From: a virus
Length of the DNA stretch: 55,138 nt
Direction: 5' to 3' (one strand)
IMG/VR virus record: IMGVR_UViG_3300027861_000039
Coordinates: 1 to 55,138 of that record
A program made the position numbers and the translations under genes. Position 1 is the stretch's first letter. Each line of letters starts with the position of its first letter. This document shows positions 16,497 to 26,214 of the stretch, one piece after another. The notes beneath the pieces are model-generated. The model was not told where the DNA came from and ran no database searches. It saw only the letters and a program-made list of their open reading frames with translations.

Positions 16497-17095
16497 TAAA
16501 GATACCTTTCAACCATTTTTTTGTAGACTTGACAGGTATCTCTTTTAGTAGTACCTCTAGAGCCGCAGTTATATCTCAAATACCAGTCGTTATCTCTAGC
16601 TTCATATCTTTTCATGAAGCCAGCCAAAACTTTAGCGCCAGCCTCTACTGAATACTCGAGATCGCTAGTTAGTTTTTCTATATCAAATTTAAATCTTTTC
16701 GCTGTTTTGTAGTAAACTTGAGATATTCCAAAGTCAGTACAGACTTCGATCTCTTCTTTTATGGCGGCGTTGAGTTGTTTTACAGTCATACCTCTTTTTA
16801 ACTCTACATCAAAAAAGTATTGTATTTCTTCGTCAGTTCTTTTTCTAATTCCAGTATGGCAACCTTTGGCTTTAAGGCTGTATCCGCTCTCCTGCATTAG
16901 AATTGCTGTGAAGATACGGCTTGGAATATGATACTTAACGTGCATATTGTGAATGATATCGGATAGTTGCATAGCGTATGTTTTAGCTATACGAGATTTG
17001 TTCTTAAGTATTTGGCAATATATAGGGTGTTTTTCGCAGTCAGCGCCGTAAGTGACAGAGCTAAATAAAAATATTAATAATAATAGCTTTTTCAT
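16496..17095 (-). CDS. Exported lytic transglycosylase (SLT type)
   Basis: 199 residues with a Sec-type signal peptide (MKKLLLLIFLFSSVTYGADC, cleavage likely near residues 17-18). It is followed by a lysozyme-like transglycosylase domain. Catalytic-type Glu69 lies in AILMQESGYS. The substrate motif DFGISQVYYKTAKRF follows, then an AGAKVLAGFM helix and the final YLRYNCGS region. It cleaves the glycan strand of peptidoglycan without water, in the periplasm. With its own signal peptide it would not need a holin pore. Cysteines at 20, 27, 79, 119, 177 and 188 could form disulphides after export. It has a class-1 extended -10 promoter just upstream, so it can be expressed by the host polymerase, unlike its late neighbours. 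Confidence 0.85.
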   Translation of the reverse strand: MKKLLLLIFLFSSVTYGADCEKHPIYCQILKNKSRIAKTYAMQLSDIIHNMHVKYHIPSRIFTAILMQESGYSLKAKGCHTGIRKRTDEEIQYFFDVELKRGMTVKQLNAAIKEEIEVCTDFGISQVYYKTAKRFKFDIEKLTSDLEYSVEAGAKVLAGFMKRYEARDNDWYLRYNCGSRGTTKRDTCQVYKKMVERYL

Positions 17096-17112
17096 AACAT
17101 TCTCCTACTACT

Positions 17113-17121
17113 ATAATACCA
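17113..17121 (-). promoter_or_regulatory. Extended -10 promoter TGGTATTAT
   Basis: TG-G-TATTAT on the minus strand. The expected start point is near 17106, at the first base of the AGGAG ribosome site of the transglycosylase gene. The same element recurs at eight other sites. Confidence 0.7.
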
Positions 17122-17137
17122 TAATTACGAGCTTTGT

Positions 17138-20100
17138 CTACCCCATTTCTTCCATTTCTGGATTATAGCCCTTACTTTCTTTCATAGCCTTCTTAGCCTT
17201 GATATGAGCCATCATCTTTTGCCTGATCTTCTCAGCTAGGTCTTTTTTACCCATCTCTTTAGCATTAATATAGGCGTTTATGTTGCCTTGCAGCTCGTTT
17301 TTGCCCGAAAATGGGTCAAAAGAATATATACCCTTATCGTACATTTGCAGTTGATCTTTAGCGTGTTTTCGGCTTTTTTCAGTCTCAGACTTTGAACTAA
17401 CACCTCTTTGAGGAGATCGGAATGGTTCAACGCCAGCTCTTCTAGCAATGCCGGCTTCCATTTGTTGAGCTGATTGCTCTGGCATACCGCCGCCGTGAGC
17501 GTCTCTCAATTCAGTTCTATGTTTGGTTTGATGTAGTTTACCTTTATATCCAGGCTCACCGATAGCATCTTGGTACTCTTCTAAACCTGCGCCTGGAGGA
17601 GTTAGCATTGCGTGCGCTCCTTCGTGAAGTAGCTGCTGATCGTGTGGGTCGCCTTTAGCATTAATAGTAACACTTGTCGGATTGTGAGAACCAAGGTCTC
17701 TTCTATTGCCGCCGCCAGTATCTGGAGTTAAACCAACACTTTCTAAATATTTACCGATTCTATCAACTCGATTTTGTTCATTAGCCTTACCATCAAAACC
17801 TTCCGTCGCCATTCTTTTATCGTGGATAGGTTTGCTAAACTCACCTTTCTTAATAGTATGTAAGTGATTCAAAGCCTCAGCCGCATGTTTTCTATATTCT
17901 GGGTCTGGATGGTCTTTAATAGCTTTCTCAAGAAAAGAGTGAATTCCTTTTTTATTTCTAAGCCTCATGGTTTTAGAAGAATGTCTATAGTCAGGGTGGT
18001 GAACTTCAATTACCTTATGATCAGGAAAATGAATAGGAAGCTCTTTTTTAATCTTATCAACAAGCTCAGTAGTTTTACCTTCATTTCCATAGTCTGACGT
18101 ATGTAAAAGTAACGTGTTATCATTTAAAAGTTTAACAACAGGGTAGTGTGAGCCAAAAACATTAACAGTAGATGGAACTTGACCTGTCATCTTAGCCCTT
18201 TTAGAGCCTTTCATTTTATCTTCACTAGGCATAGAGTATATTCTCTGAAACATAGTCTTAGTGCTTTTTTTATCTTCTTTTAGGTCAGTAAGAGCTTGGG
18301 TTACTTTCTTATCTTCCTTACCAGGCTTATTAATTGGGTCGCTAGCTTCTGTGATGTGATCGTCAGGAGCTGGTCTGCCAGACTCTCTGATCATTTCTTG
18401 TTCGTGAGCGATATCTTTTATAGGCTTTGCAGCGTCTTCAGATTTTCCAAGCTTACTGTCATTTGTATGCCAATTTCCATTTATAATATGGTCTGGTAGA
18501 AGACCGGCTTTTTGGTCAGCATACCTAGTCTCAGCTGGAGCCGCTCTATTATGGTCTCCATGAGGACCAAAGTTTACCCAAGAGTTTTGACCTAAAGTCT
18601 CTGTTGCTAATGCTTTCTGAGCTAGTGGTGAGAACATTTTTTTATGTGTATTGTAAGCTTGATGCTCACCTTTAGCTCCAAAGCCGCTTTCCCCACCTTT
18701 GTGGTGACCGTTAATATCATGAACTATTCTGAATATATCGTTAGCTAAAAGATCATGACCGTCATGTTTAATACCAGTCTTTCCAAGCATAGGGTGGTCT
18801 TTAGGAGCGCTATCTCCACTACCAAAGCCTTGATCTGTTGGGTAGAACCACATATGGTTGTTATTTTTAATGTCGTGATGTAGCTCTTTAGAATTTTTAT
18901 ATGGGTTATCCATTCCAGGCTTCATTCTGGAAATCTTAATACCGCTATTCATAATATCATTAAATTGATTTTTAGTTTCACCAATCAAAGCGCCGTAAGC
19001 CTCTTGAACGTCAGGATTGTTAGGGTCGTGCTGTACCTTGTCGTACTCACCAGCAATAGCCTTGCCGTGTTCTTTGTTTATTTTAACTTCACCCTTTTCA
19101 TGCTGGTCTTCGCTTTTAAACATTCTACGATGAGTAAAATTAACGGCGTTTGTAGGCTCCCCAGTACTGTCTTCATTAGGCTGCTGCCCTAGTTCTGGAG
19201 CACTCATAGGCTCTCTACTAGCCTCACCGTGAGTACTCTTAATACCGTTTTTCCAGGCGTTAAGCATTAGCTCATGATCGCCTTCAAACTCTTTATGTAA
19301 TTTGTCATAGTGAGCGTTATGAACGTCATCTCTAAGATTTGGATTTTTATTAACCACTTCTTTAAGAGTTCTATTACTAAGCTTATTAATATAACCATAT
19401 TTAGCGCCAAGCTCTGGGCTAGACTTTATAGTTTGCTTATAAACATGATGACTTAGACCTTCAGAGTACTTACCTAAGAACCAATCTTTATCAGCCTTAT
19501 AGGTAGCGTCAGAGTATTCTCTTTTAAGTTTTTCACGCTCTTCGTCTCGAGAAGAAACATCTTCACCAATAGAAGCTGCCGTTCTAGCATGTTTTGGGAT
19601 ATTTTCTGATGAGAACTGTTCGTTAGCTGTTTGTTGAGAGTCTTGGTTGATACTGTGAGCGCCTTGAAACATTGCTAACGCAACGGCGGCTCCTTTAAGA
19701 GCATTCTTACCTTCACCTTTCTCTAACATCTCTAAGTAGTCTTCAATATGTTTCTTAAGAAGCTTAGGTGTTAGGTTGTATGTGTGACCGCCATGGTCAG
19801 TATCTGGCTCAGGCTCTATCGGAGCTGGAACTGGAGTATTTATTAATCCGTCGTATGTATGAGTTAAGGGAGTTTTGTTTATAATAGAATCTTTAACATT
19901 TTGCCTGTCTTGTGGACCCATAGAAGTCCACTCTGCTGTTTCATCCTCTTTATCAAAGGTACTTACAGACTGACCCATATCTTGAGTTCTTCCTTGATGA
20001 CTGTAAGCCAGATTTTTATGGTGCTGTATGGTATCTAAAAAATCATCGTCATGAACGTCAGACATATTATGATCTGCCTTGTCTCTCATAACCATTCTTA

Positions 20101-22993
20101 TGTAGTCTATATTGTTTACATGAAAATCACTAGCAGATTCATGATTAGCCGCCCTACTTTGAAATATTTGCTCTTGGTTTTCACCTTCCTTACCTTTTTT
20201 TACAAAATTACTCTTAGCATCTTCCGTTAGTGGTAACGTGTCTGAATCAGAAGGTTTAAAACCCATAGATCGTGGAACTTTTTTATAGCTATCTTTATAG
20301 ACTGAATGTATTTTGTCAGAGCCGGTATGTTTAGATTTAGACTCTGCCGAATGGGTTGAGACTTTTTGAGCGCCATGCTTCTTGGCTTCTTTCAATACAG
20401 AATTAATGATGTTTTCACGCCAATTTTTATGGTGTGCAGAAATTTTATCAATATGCTCTGCTTTTTGCTGAGAGCCGTTTTCTTTCAAATATCTAGTAAC
20501 TGTTTTGCCAAAATCTGACTGAACTTCATCAATCATCCAGTGCTCTGGGTCGGTTGTATCAACTCTAGCCCAAGCTATTGTGTTGTCATTGGTAGGGTGA
20601 CCTGATTGTTTTGAAACTTTCTGAACGTGTTTAAAAGTACCATACAGGTCTTTATCTTCCTTTAGAGGAGCTAGGCTATCTGGGGAGTGGTCAAGTCTAA
20701 AAATTACTTGATCTCTCTTATTGATATTTTGCATACTGTCACCCCACTTACTGTAGGATATATCGTACTTGGTTTTAGGTAGCTCTGAGACTTTTTGAGT
20801 AGCCTCATCACTAGTAATCTTACCTTTGCCTTTGAATATCTTTTTCCACTTCTCTTTTTGGTTAGGGTAAAGTTTATTCATAGTACCAACGTCTATTTTA
20901 CCGTTGTTGGCGTCGGCGTGATCTTTAACCATTTCATAAAAATGTTGATCTTCGCCATACTCGTGCTCATAGCCTCTATCTTTTATAGTTTTATTTAAAA
21001 AAGAACTCTCACCGCCGTCAGCTCTTTTTCTTTTGTGTCTATCATTTAACTCATTGAAGTTAGGAATGTGATCGTGTAAATGCTCTGGAATAAACCTTGT
21101 ATCTTGATGGGCGTCTTCATATAAATCATTAAGATGCTCTTGATTGTTTTCTTCAACATAATTTTCAACAGCGCTATTATACTGATCTTGCCAATCTTGG
21201 TCTTCTCGGTTTGCGTAGTGTAAGTCATGACTGTGAACTAATTCATGATAATGTACGCTATCACTATCTCCAAGAGTATCGGCACGCCAAGCTAATGCTG
21301 CGTCATCGTATCTTTGCTGATATTCAGGGTGCTCTTCAACGCTATCATCTTCAAGATGGTTTATCCTAGAAGGACCGCCGTACTGATCTAGAGCTGCTTT
21401 TATATCGTCAATATGAACCGTATTAAGACGACTATCATCTCCTTTTAGTCCTAACTCATCCCAGCTACCAACTCTAGAAGCTTCAAGAGATTGATTAGCA
21501 CGATTTAAAGGAATCATACCGTCAGAATATGTTTTATTGTTGTTGTAGATTTCGTTTAAAGCTTGAAAGGTTGGGTCTCCATAGTTTTGAATTGAGTCTG
21601 GATTGTCTCTAGTCCAATCATTAGCTGTATGCCTGTCAAACATTTTCTCTCTAACAGCTTCATCGTCATCGCCCTCGCCGCCAATTTCGGCTGCAATTCT
21701 ATCAGAGTTATAATAAAGGTGATTATATAATGGATAGTTTTCATCAGCTCTATTTGAGGCATCTTCATGAGCTTCGTCCCTAAGAGAGTCTAAAACATTG
21801 TCAGGTAAGTCGTTTGTTTCGTATATATCATCTTTATTATCTTGATAATGTATATTTAAATCTTCAGCGTCGTAGCCGTGCTCACCCTCATCATCGTACC
21901 ATTTTTGGAACATTTCAGCGCCATGCTTAGGGTCTATATTTTCATTATGATACAGATCGTATTTTTCTGTAAAATCCCCATGTCTTTTAATGTGCTCAAT
22001 TTGTTTTTCATCTAAGTACTCACCATTAATTAGCTGGTCCCTAACCTTGTTATGGTTAGGGTTGTAACTGTGAGTATTCCAATTATCCCAATTTTCAGCG
22101 TCAAACTCTTCTTTAGTGTCAAAATCATTCGGGTGAGAGTGGGAGTGCTCTCCATGCATACCTAAAACTTCATCCATCCAAGTTTTTTTCCAAGAAGGCT
22201 CTGCATCTTTTAATAGTGCATCTATATGGTGGTACGGCAGTCTGTGAGATGCATGTGTTAGTAGGTTTTGGATAATATTAGGTTTGAGGTTTAACGATAC
22301 CTCTGGTCTGTCGCCAAAAACTTCATCAAAATGGCTAATTGATGTTTTCTGTTTATTGATAATTTTAGAAATGTCGCTTCCAGATATGTTTTCAAGATTT
22401 TCAGGATTGCCTAGAGTTAAATCTATCACCTTGTCGTCAAAATGTTTACTATCAATAAGATGCTCTAACATATGTGGATGTTCTTTAGCCATCTTATACA
22501 TATGGGTTTTAGTAAAACCTGGATTTTTTATAATATGCTCATCGCCATCATTGGCTAATTCAGATATTTTTTTAGGAGATAGGTTAAAGTTCCTCTTTAT
22601 ACCTCTCATTCCTTTGCGATATTGCATGGCAAGATCACGCTTAACCGCTATTATAGCATCTAAATCATCTACACCGCTATGTTGAGCTTCTAAATCTTCT
22701 AAGGCTGCTTCGTTGTTTTCAGGAGTGTCGTGCTCTTCTATCGCCGCCGCTCCGCTTTGACTATGTAGATTTGTCCACCAGCTACCACCCTTCCTATTGG
22801 TTGTTAATTCTTTATATTGATCTGTAGACAACTTACCCCACTTATCTATAAATTTATTAAAACCTGTAGGAGTAACAACCTTTTCCCAATCCTGACTAAT
22901 TTGAGCGTCAGTTTCAGTATCTACATGGTCTGGAAACATGTCGTCCTGCTGCGCCTTAATCAAATCGATAATTTTTCTATAGTGTCTTGTCAT
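17138..22993 (-). CDS. Giant polyvalent virion protein with metallopeptidase-like motif
   Basis: 1951 residues, hydrophilic, D/H/K-rich, no signal peptide. Recognisable blocks: a segment WARVDTTDPEHWMIDEVQSD around residue 820; a compact domain around 1380-1500 with MKPGMDNPYKN, NNNHMWFYPTDQGFGSG, HDINGHHKGG and LGQNSWVNFGPHGDHN; and a zinc-metallopeptidase-type HEGAHAML (HExxH) near residue 1790. It also holds KSE-type motifs (MFKSE, LGKSE, LEKGE, IKKGE). Several separate domains in one very long protein fit the 'large polyvalent protein' class, thought to be packaged and delivered with the DNA. It overlaps the 400-residue partner by 4 bases. The ejected-protein role and domain functions are inference. 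The peptidase call rests on one motif. Confidence 0.65.
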   Translation of the reverse strand: MTRHYRKIIDLIKAQQDDMFPDHVDTETDAQISQDWEKVVTPTGFNKFIDKWGKLSTDQYKELTTNRKGGSWWTNLHSQSGAAAIEEHDTPENNEAALEDLEAQHSGVDDLDAIIAVKRDLAMQYRKGMRGIKRNFNLSPKKISELANDGDEHIIKNPGFTKTHMYKMAKEHPHMLEHLIDSKHFDDKVIDLTLGNPENLENISGSDISKIINKQKTSISHFDEVFGDRPEVSLNLKPNIIQNLLTHASHRLPYHHIDALLKDAEPSWKKTWMDEVLGMHGEHSHSHPNDFDTKEEFDAENWDNWNTHSYNPNHNKVRDQLINGEYLDEKQIEHIKRHGDFTEKYDLYHNENIDPKHGAEMFQKWYDDEGEHGYDAEDLNIHYQDNKDDIYETNDLPDNVLDSLRDEAHEDASNRADENYPLYNHLYYNSDRIAAEIGGEGDDDEAVREKMFDRHTANDWTRDNPDSIQNYGDPTFQALNEIYNNNKTYSDGMIPLNRANQSLEASRVGSWDELGLKGDDSRLNTVHIDDIKAALDQYGGPSRINHLEDDSVEEHPEYQQRYDDAALAWRADTLGDSDSVHYHELVHSHDLHYANREDQDWQDQYNSAVENYVEENNQEHLNDLYEDAHQDTRFIPEHLHDHIPNFNELNDRHKRKRADGGESSFLNKTIKDRGYEHEYGEDQHFYEMVKDHADANNGKIDVGTMNKLYPNQKEKWKKIFKGKGKITSDEATQKVSELPKTKYDISYSKWGDSMQNINKRDQVIFRLDHSPDSLAPLKEDKDLYGTFKHVQKVSKQSGHPTNDNTIAWARVDTTDPEHWMIDEVQSDFGKTVTRYLKENGSQQKAEHIDKISAHHKNWRENIINSVLKEAKKHGAQKVSTHSAESKSKHTGSDKIHSVYKDSYKKVPRSMGFKPSDSDTLPLTEDAKSNFVKKGKEGENQEQIFQSRAANHESASDFHVNNIDYIRMVMRDKADHNMSDVHDDDFLDTIQHHKNLAYSHQGRTQDMGQSVSTFDKEDETAEWTSMGPQDRQNVKDSIINKTPLTHTYDGLINTPVPAPIEPEPDTDHGGHTYNLTPKLLKKHIEDYLEMLEKGEGKNALKGAAVALAMFQGAHSINQDSQQTANEQFSSENIPKHARTAASIGEDVSSRDEEREKLKREYSDATYKADKDWFLGKYSEGLSHHVYKQTIKSSPELGAKYGYINKLSNRTLKEVVNKNPNLRDDVHNAHYDKLHKEFEGDHELMLNAWKNGIKSTHGEASREPMSAPELGQQPNEDSTGEPTNAVNFTHRRMFKSEDQHEKGEVKINKEHGKAIAGEYDKVQHDPNNPDVQEAYGALIGETKNQFNDIMNSGIKISRMKPGMDNPYKNSKELHHDIKNNNHMWFYPTDQGFGSGDSAPKDHPMLGKTGIKHDGHDLLANDIFRIVHDINGHHKGGESGFGAKGEHQAYNTHKKMFSPLAQKALATETLGQNSWVNFGPHGDHNRAAPAETRYADQKAGLLPDHIINGNWHTNDSKLGKSEDAAKPIKDIAHEQEMIRESGRPAPDDHITEASDPINKPGKEDKKVTQALTDLKEDKKSTKTMFQRIYSMPSEDKMKGSKRAKMTGQVPSTVNVFGSHYPVVKLLNDNTLLLHTSDYGNEGKTTELVDKIKKELPIHFPDHKVIEVHHPDYRHSSKTMRLRNKKGIHSFLEKAIKDHPDPEYRKHAAEALNHLHTIKKGEFSKPIHDKRMATEGFDGKANEQNRVDRIGKYLESVGLTPDTGGGNRRDLGSHNPTSVTINAKGDPHDQQLLHEGAHAMLTPPGAGLEEYQDAIGEPGYKGKLHQTKHRTELRDAHGGGMPEQSAQQMEAGIARRAGVEPFRSPQRGVSSKSETEKSRKHAKDQLQMYDKGIYSFDPFSGKNELQGNINAYINAKEMGKKDLAEKIRQKMMAHIKAKKAMKESKGYNPEMEEMG

Positions 22994-24192
22994 TGCTTTT
23001 TAAACCTTTCATTTAAATTATGCAAAAACTCATGATTAGGGTGACCGTTATCGTCAGCATATTCTTTAGCTTTATTTTTTTCTTCTTCTAGGGCATGGTG
23101 ATCTTTAGCAGACGTTTCTTTAAAGTCTTCTAAATGTATTGGGTGCTCACTATCAGGCTTCACTGTTTCAAACATACCAACCGCCCTACTCATATCTGAA
23201 GGTAGTCCAGAGTTATATATTCCACTAAAGCCGGAGTTTTTAATCTCAGCGTGAAAAGCCGGCTGTCTCATATATGGCATTATTTGTTCGCCATGCTTTG
23301 CTGTGAGCTTATCCATAGCTGTTTGGTATAGATCGTTAGGGTCTTTAGCAATATCGTATAGTTTTTTATCTCCCAAATTTGTAACATATTTTGATTTAGA
23401 GCCAGAAGTTACTACATCTTCAGGTTGAATCCCTTCAGCGTAGTAAAACGCCATTTTATGTTCAGGAGCGCCCTGCTTGGATTCAGAGCCAATTTTACGC
23501 TTTCCTTGAAAATTAGGGTCTATCTCTTCCAAGCCTTGTTCAGGAGAATAGTGAATTAACTTTGTATCAGGTCCAGCCGTTTCAAAAGGATGTTTTTTAT
23601 CTTCAGATTTTTTTAGGTGAAAATAGTTATTACGAATATAAACTTCAGATTTTTTCATCTTACCAGCAACATCTTTAATGAAGTCTGATTTTTTGTGAGT
23701 ATCTTCAAAATCAAATCCGTGAGTAAAATGACTCCCGTCTGCTAAAGTTGAATAGTAATCTTCTGGCTGATCTTTATGAAAAACAGTACTTTCACCCTTA
23801 TGATGTCTACCGGCTTTATCGCCATTTATGTAGTGCATTTCGTGCTTATAGCCGTCAGATATAATAGACGACTCTTGACCTAATGAGGCTGCAAAATTAT
23901 TTAAATGCTTATATGAGCTTTTTGGAGGATTATGAACTAAGATGCTTTTTTCTTTAGTCCCATACATCCCTTCCATACCCTCAGCCTTATAACCTTTTTG
24001 AGCTAAAAACTCTAAAGTTTCGTCGTGAGACATTTGTACTTTGGAAGGATATTTAGGGTTTTCGGATGAGAAGATAAAATGAGGTTTTTTATCATAAATA
24101 GGATGAGTACTTTCAGTTTTCCACAAACTTGTAATAAAGCTTTCTTTTTTACTAATATTTTGCTTAATATTCTTGTAGATGTTTTTATACAT
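22990..24192 (-). CDS. Virion-associated protein with ADP-ribosyltransferase-like C-terminal half
   Basis: 400 residues. The N-terminal part (1-190) is basic and unknown. The C-terminal half has the spaced features of polyvalent-protein ADP-ribosyltransferase-like domains: LIHYSPEQGLEEIDPNFQG, then AFYYAEGIQPEDVVTSG, and YDIAKDPNDLY, ending with SGFSGIYNSGL...AVGMFETVKP. Motifs MKKSE and LKKSE lie in the linker. It overlaps the giant gene by 4 bases, so the two are made together and probably packaged together to modify host proteins early. Catalytic R-S-E-type residues cannot be assigned with certainty. Start ATG at 24192 has almost no leader behind an extended -10 promoter. Confidence 0.5.
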   Translation of the reverse strand: MYKNIYKNIKQNISKKESFITSLWKTESTHPIYDKKPHFIFSSENPKYPSKVQMSHDETLEFLAQKGYKAEGMEGMYGTKEKSILVHNPPKSSYKHLNNFAASLGQESSIISDGYKHEMHYINGDKAGRHHKGESTVFHKDQPEDYYSTLADGSHFTHGFDFEDTHKKSDFIKDVAGKMKKSEVYIRNNYFHLKKSEDKKHPFETAGPDTKLIHYSPEQGLEEIDPNFQGKRKIGSESKQGAPEHKMAFYYAEGIQPEDVVTSGSKSKYVTNLGDKKLYDIAKDPNDLYQTAMDKLTAKHGEQIMPYMRQPAFHAEIKNSGFSGIYNSGLPSDMSRAVGMFETVKPDSEHPIHLEDFKETSAKDHHALEEEKNKAKEYADDNGHPNHEFLHNLNERFKKQ

Positions 24193-24205
24193 ATATACCT
24201 TACTT

Positions 24206-24214
24206 ATAATACCA
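24206..24214 (-). promoter_or_regulatory. Extended -10 promoter TGGTATTAT
   Basis: On the minus strand, followed 13 bases later by the ATG of the 400-residue gene. The leader is only about 7 bases and contains a weak AAGG. It would drive the ADP-ribosyltransferase-like gene and the giant gene with the host polymerase. Confidence 0.65.
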
Positions 24215-24236
24215 CAAAATGAACAAAAATAAGTAT

Positions 24237-25055
24237 TTATATGTTTGTTAAATAATACTTACTGTGAAAAATCGATTTAACTCTAGCCATAAGCTTGTCT
24301 TTACGCTCTTCAAGCTTTTCAATCCTTTCCTTGTATGTTTGTGGACCTAAACCACTAGTTGCTTGAGATAAGCCGTCTTGACTTAAACTTTGAGATGTAT
24401 TAGTTATTTGGTTCTGTTTAGCGCTTAATATTTCAATAGCGGTGATCATACCAATAATCTGATTAACAACTACAGGGAGTTTTCCCTCTTCCTTGCATAA
24501 ACCAGAAGTGTATTTTATCGTCCAAAAAGCCGGTAGCCATTTATAGTTACTTAAGGATTGTAGGAAGATTAAAGCGCCGTCTGGAGCAGACGTTGCAATA
24601 GTTCCTGACGTTCCAAACACTGTCAAGATCGGCAAAAGGTTAATTTGCCCTTTATGTGCAAATCCCATTTCAATCCAGTCAGCAGGTAGTTTGTAAATAT
24701 TCGTACCGTTAGAGCTTTCAACCGCAAACAGATCAACGCTTAAAACAGGCTTATGGTTCATTTTCCAATGTAGGAAGTTTTTGTATAGGTTTGAATCGTA
24801 AGGAACACGTTCGTTAAACTGCTCTCTCATTACAGTAACGCCAGAAAAAAGCTCAAACTCATTAATTGCTAGATTAATTTCGTCCTTCAACTCGTCTGAA
24901 GTATAGTCGCTTACATCAACGCCTTTTAAGTATCTTGATTTAAGTTTTTCTGGAGTCAATAAGGTTTCAACCCTACTTAGTAAGTTTGAAGTTTCTTCAG
25001 CCTCTACAGGGTATGATTTTTGGGTTCTAAGTTTAGAATCTGTTAAATCAGCCAT
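24237..25055 (-). CDS. Putative head-completion / connector protein, 272 aa
   Basis: Starts MADLTDSKLRTQKSYPVEAE with AGAGGAA upstream. The order of segments (LTPEKLKSRYLKGVDVSDYT, INEFELFSGVTVMREQFNER, then a WIEMGFAHKGQINLLPIL beta segment, and a C-terminal helix ERKDKLMARVKSIFHSKYYL) resembles neck and head-completion proteins that bind the portal. No enzyme motif. It is flanked by two GIY-YIG-associated positions, and lies 2 bases before the next homing endonuclease stop. Confidence 0.6.
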   Translation of the reverse strand: MADLTDSKLRTQKSYPVEAEETSNLLSRVETLLTPEKLKSRYLKGVDVSDYTSDELKDEINLAINEFELFSGVTVMREQFNERVPYDSNLYKNFLHWKMNHKPVLSVDLFAVESSNGTNIYKLPADWIEMGFAHKGQINLLPILTVFGTSGTIATSAPDGALIFLQSLSNYKWLPAFWTIKYTSGLCKEEGKLPVVVNQIIGMITAIEILSAKQNQITNTSQSLSQDGLSQATSGLGPQTYKERIEKLEERKDKLMARVKSIFHSKYYLTNI

Positions 25056-25057
25056 AT

Positions 25058-25726
25058 TTATTCCTCTATATATGTAAAAACATAACCTTTGTGTGATTTT
25101 TGCTTGTTAGTCAGACATCTCCAGATACCTGCCTGGAAAATACTTAAATCTCTAGCGCATTCGGATTGATTAGTCCAAGCACCAACGTAACAATCTTCTT
25201 TATTTTTTACTTTAAATCGCTTGCCGCCGTGTGCAATAGATAACTTAACTCTCTCTTCTTTGTTTAACTTTGTTCCTATTTTATGACTTATATATCCTAT
25301 TTTTGCTAATCTCATTTTTTGTTTAGTTGATTCGGTATGTTTTTTACCTAAAGCTTTTTTTCTTATTTTATTTTTATGTTCTTGAGACAGTTTTTTACCT
25401 ATTTGTTTTTGTCTCATCTTTTCAATAGAATCTTTATGCCACTTTCCTCTATTGCCACCACCCTCTCTTAAGTTGTATCCATTGGGAGCTAAACTATCGA
25501 ATTTATATACTAAAAGCCATTCTTTATAGTTTAACTCTGATTGACTGTTTGCTCCGTCGATCTCTTCTATGGTGAAATTTTCTGGTCCGTACTTTTGAAT
25601 GGCTCTGTGAAGGATAGAGCAACTTTTATCTGTACAGTGTTTTCTCCATCTGTAGCTTAATTTTCCAATAGTTTGACCTATATAAATCTTACAGTTAACT
25701 TTATTGGTCACCTTATAGATTATAAT
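25058..25726 (-). CDS. GIY-YIG homing endonuclease with probable ATT start
   Basis: The 222-residue product opens IIYKVTNKVNCKIYIGQT, with LSYRWRKHC and SELNYKEWLLVYKFDSL as conserved residues, a NUMOD3-like GKWHKDSIEKMRQKQIGKK repeat, and a C-terminal SECARDLSIFQAGIWRCL repeat. The first usable standard codon (GTG at 25711) would delete the IIYK strand that every paralogue has. An ATT at 25726 lies 6 bases after GGAGG (25733-25737), overlaps the TAA of the previous gene by one base, and gives M-I-I-Y-K, matching M-[FLV]-I-Y-K in the others. I therefore infer AUU initiation. Confidence 0.85.
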   Translation of the reverse strand: MIIYKVTNKVNCKIYIGQTIGKLSYRWRKHCTDKSCSILHRAIQKYGPENFTIEEIDGANSQSELNYKEWLLVYKFDSLAPNGYNLREGGGNRGKWHKDSIEKMRQKQIGKKLSQEHKNKIRKKALGKKHTESTKQKMRLAKIGYISHKIGTKLNKEERVKLSIAHGGKRFKVKNKEDCYVGAWTNQSECARDLSIFQAGIWRCLTNKQKSHKGYVFTYIEE

Positions 25727-26154
25727 TAGCAGCCTCCATCGTTTAACAAATCTATTTGAATAGCTTGTTTAATGATGAATTTTTTATCCACACCATCCTC
25801 TGTTAGAGTTATTTGAAAATTCCCAGCGTTCGGTAGTTGGGCTGATGTTAAGGAAAATTTATATATACTCTTGTCGTCCACAAACGGTTGAGTTGCTGTA
25901 ACCTCAAACACTTGACTGTCATCTATTGAAAAGAACTTTGCTTTAACCACAACCGCAGCTGCCAAAGAGATATACCTAATAGGGTATTGTTTAAAGGCAG
26001 AAGACTGTTCTGGGTCGGACTTTGTACTCCAATCTAAATCAACCAGCTGAATATAAATCTCATTTGCCTGTCCTTCAGCTAAACGAGCCTGATTAGAGTG
26101 TTTCCAATGGTTTTGGTCAACCACACTCTTCATTATTTTTGCACCAATACGCAT
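25726..26154 (-). CDS. Beta-rich structural protein, 142 aa
   Basis: Starts MRIGAKIMKSVVDQNHWKHS. Mostly beta (NEIYIQLVDLDWSTKSD; VVVKAKFFSIDDSQVFEVTA; GNFQITLTEDGVDKKFIIKQ), ending DLLNDGGC. The composition resembles a phage fibre, adaptor or decoration protein. No enzyme motif. It lies at the beginning of a divergent pair with the kinase gene, with a CAATCTTTA element upstream, so it is expected to be late. Confidence 0.55.
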   Translation of the reverse strand: MRIGAKIMKSVVDQNHWKHSNQARLAEGQANEIYIQLVDLDWSTKSDPEQSSAFKQYPIRYISLAAAVVVKAKFFSIDDSQVFEVTATQPFVDDKSIYKFSLTSAQLPNAGNFQITLTEDGVDKKFIIKQAIQIDLLNDGGC

Positions 26155-26187
26155 GAGTAACTCCCTTAAAATGGCGGTATTTTGCTT

Positions 26188-26196
26188 TAAAGATTG
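26188..26196 (-). promoter_or_regulatory. Candidate late promoter element CAATCTTTA
   Basis: Exact 9-mer preceded by CTCAAAATCG, 33 bases upstream of the ATG at 26154. It lies back-to-back with an extended -10 promoter on the plus strand (26215-26223), giving one late and one early direction from a 74-base intergenic region. Confidence 0.6.
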
Positions 26197-26214
26197 CGAT
26201 TTTGAGCCAGCTTA

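Noticed and set aside
22284-22685. 133-residue plus-strand frame opposite the giant polyvalent gene
   Set aside because: It lies wholly inside a continuous 1951-residue coding sequence, has no ribosome site, and has low-complexity leucine/serine composition expected from the antisense of a hydrophilic gene.
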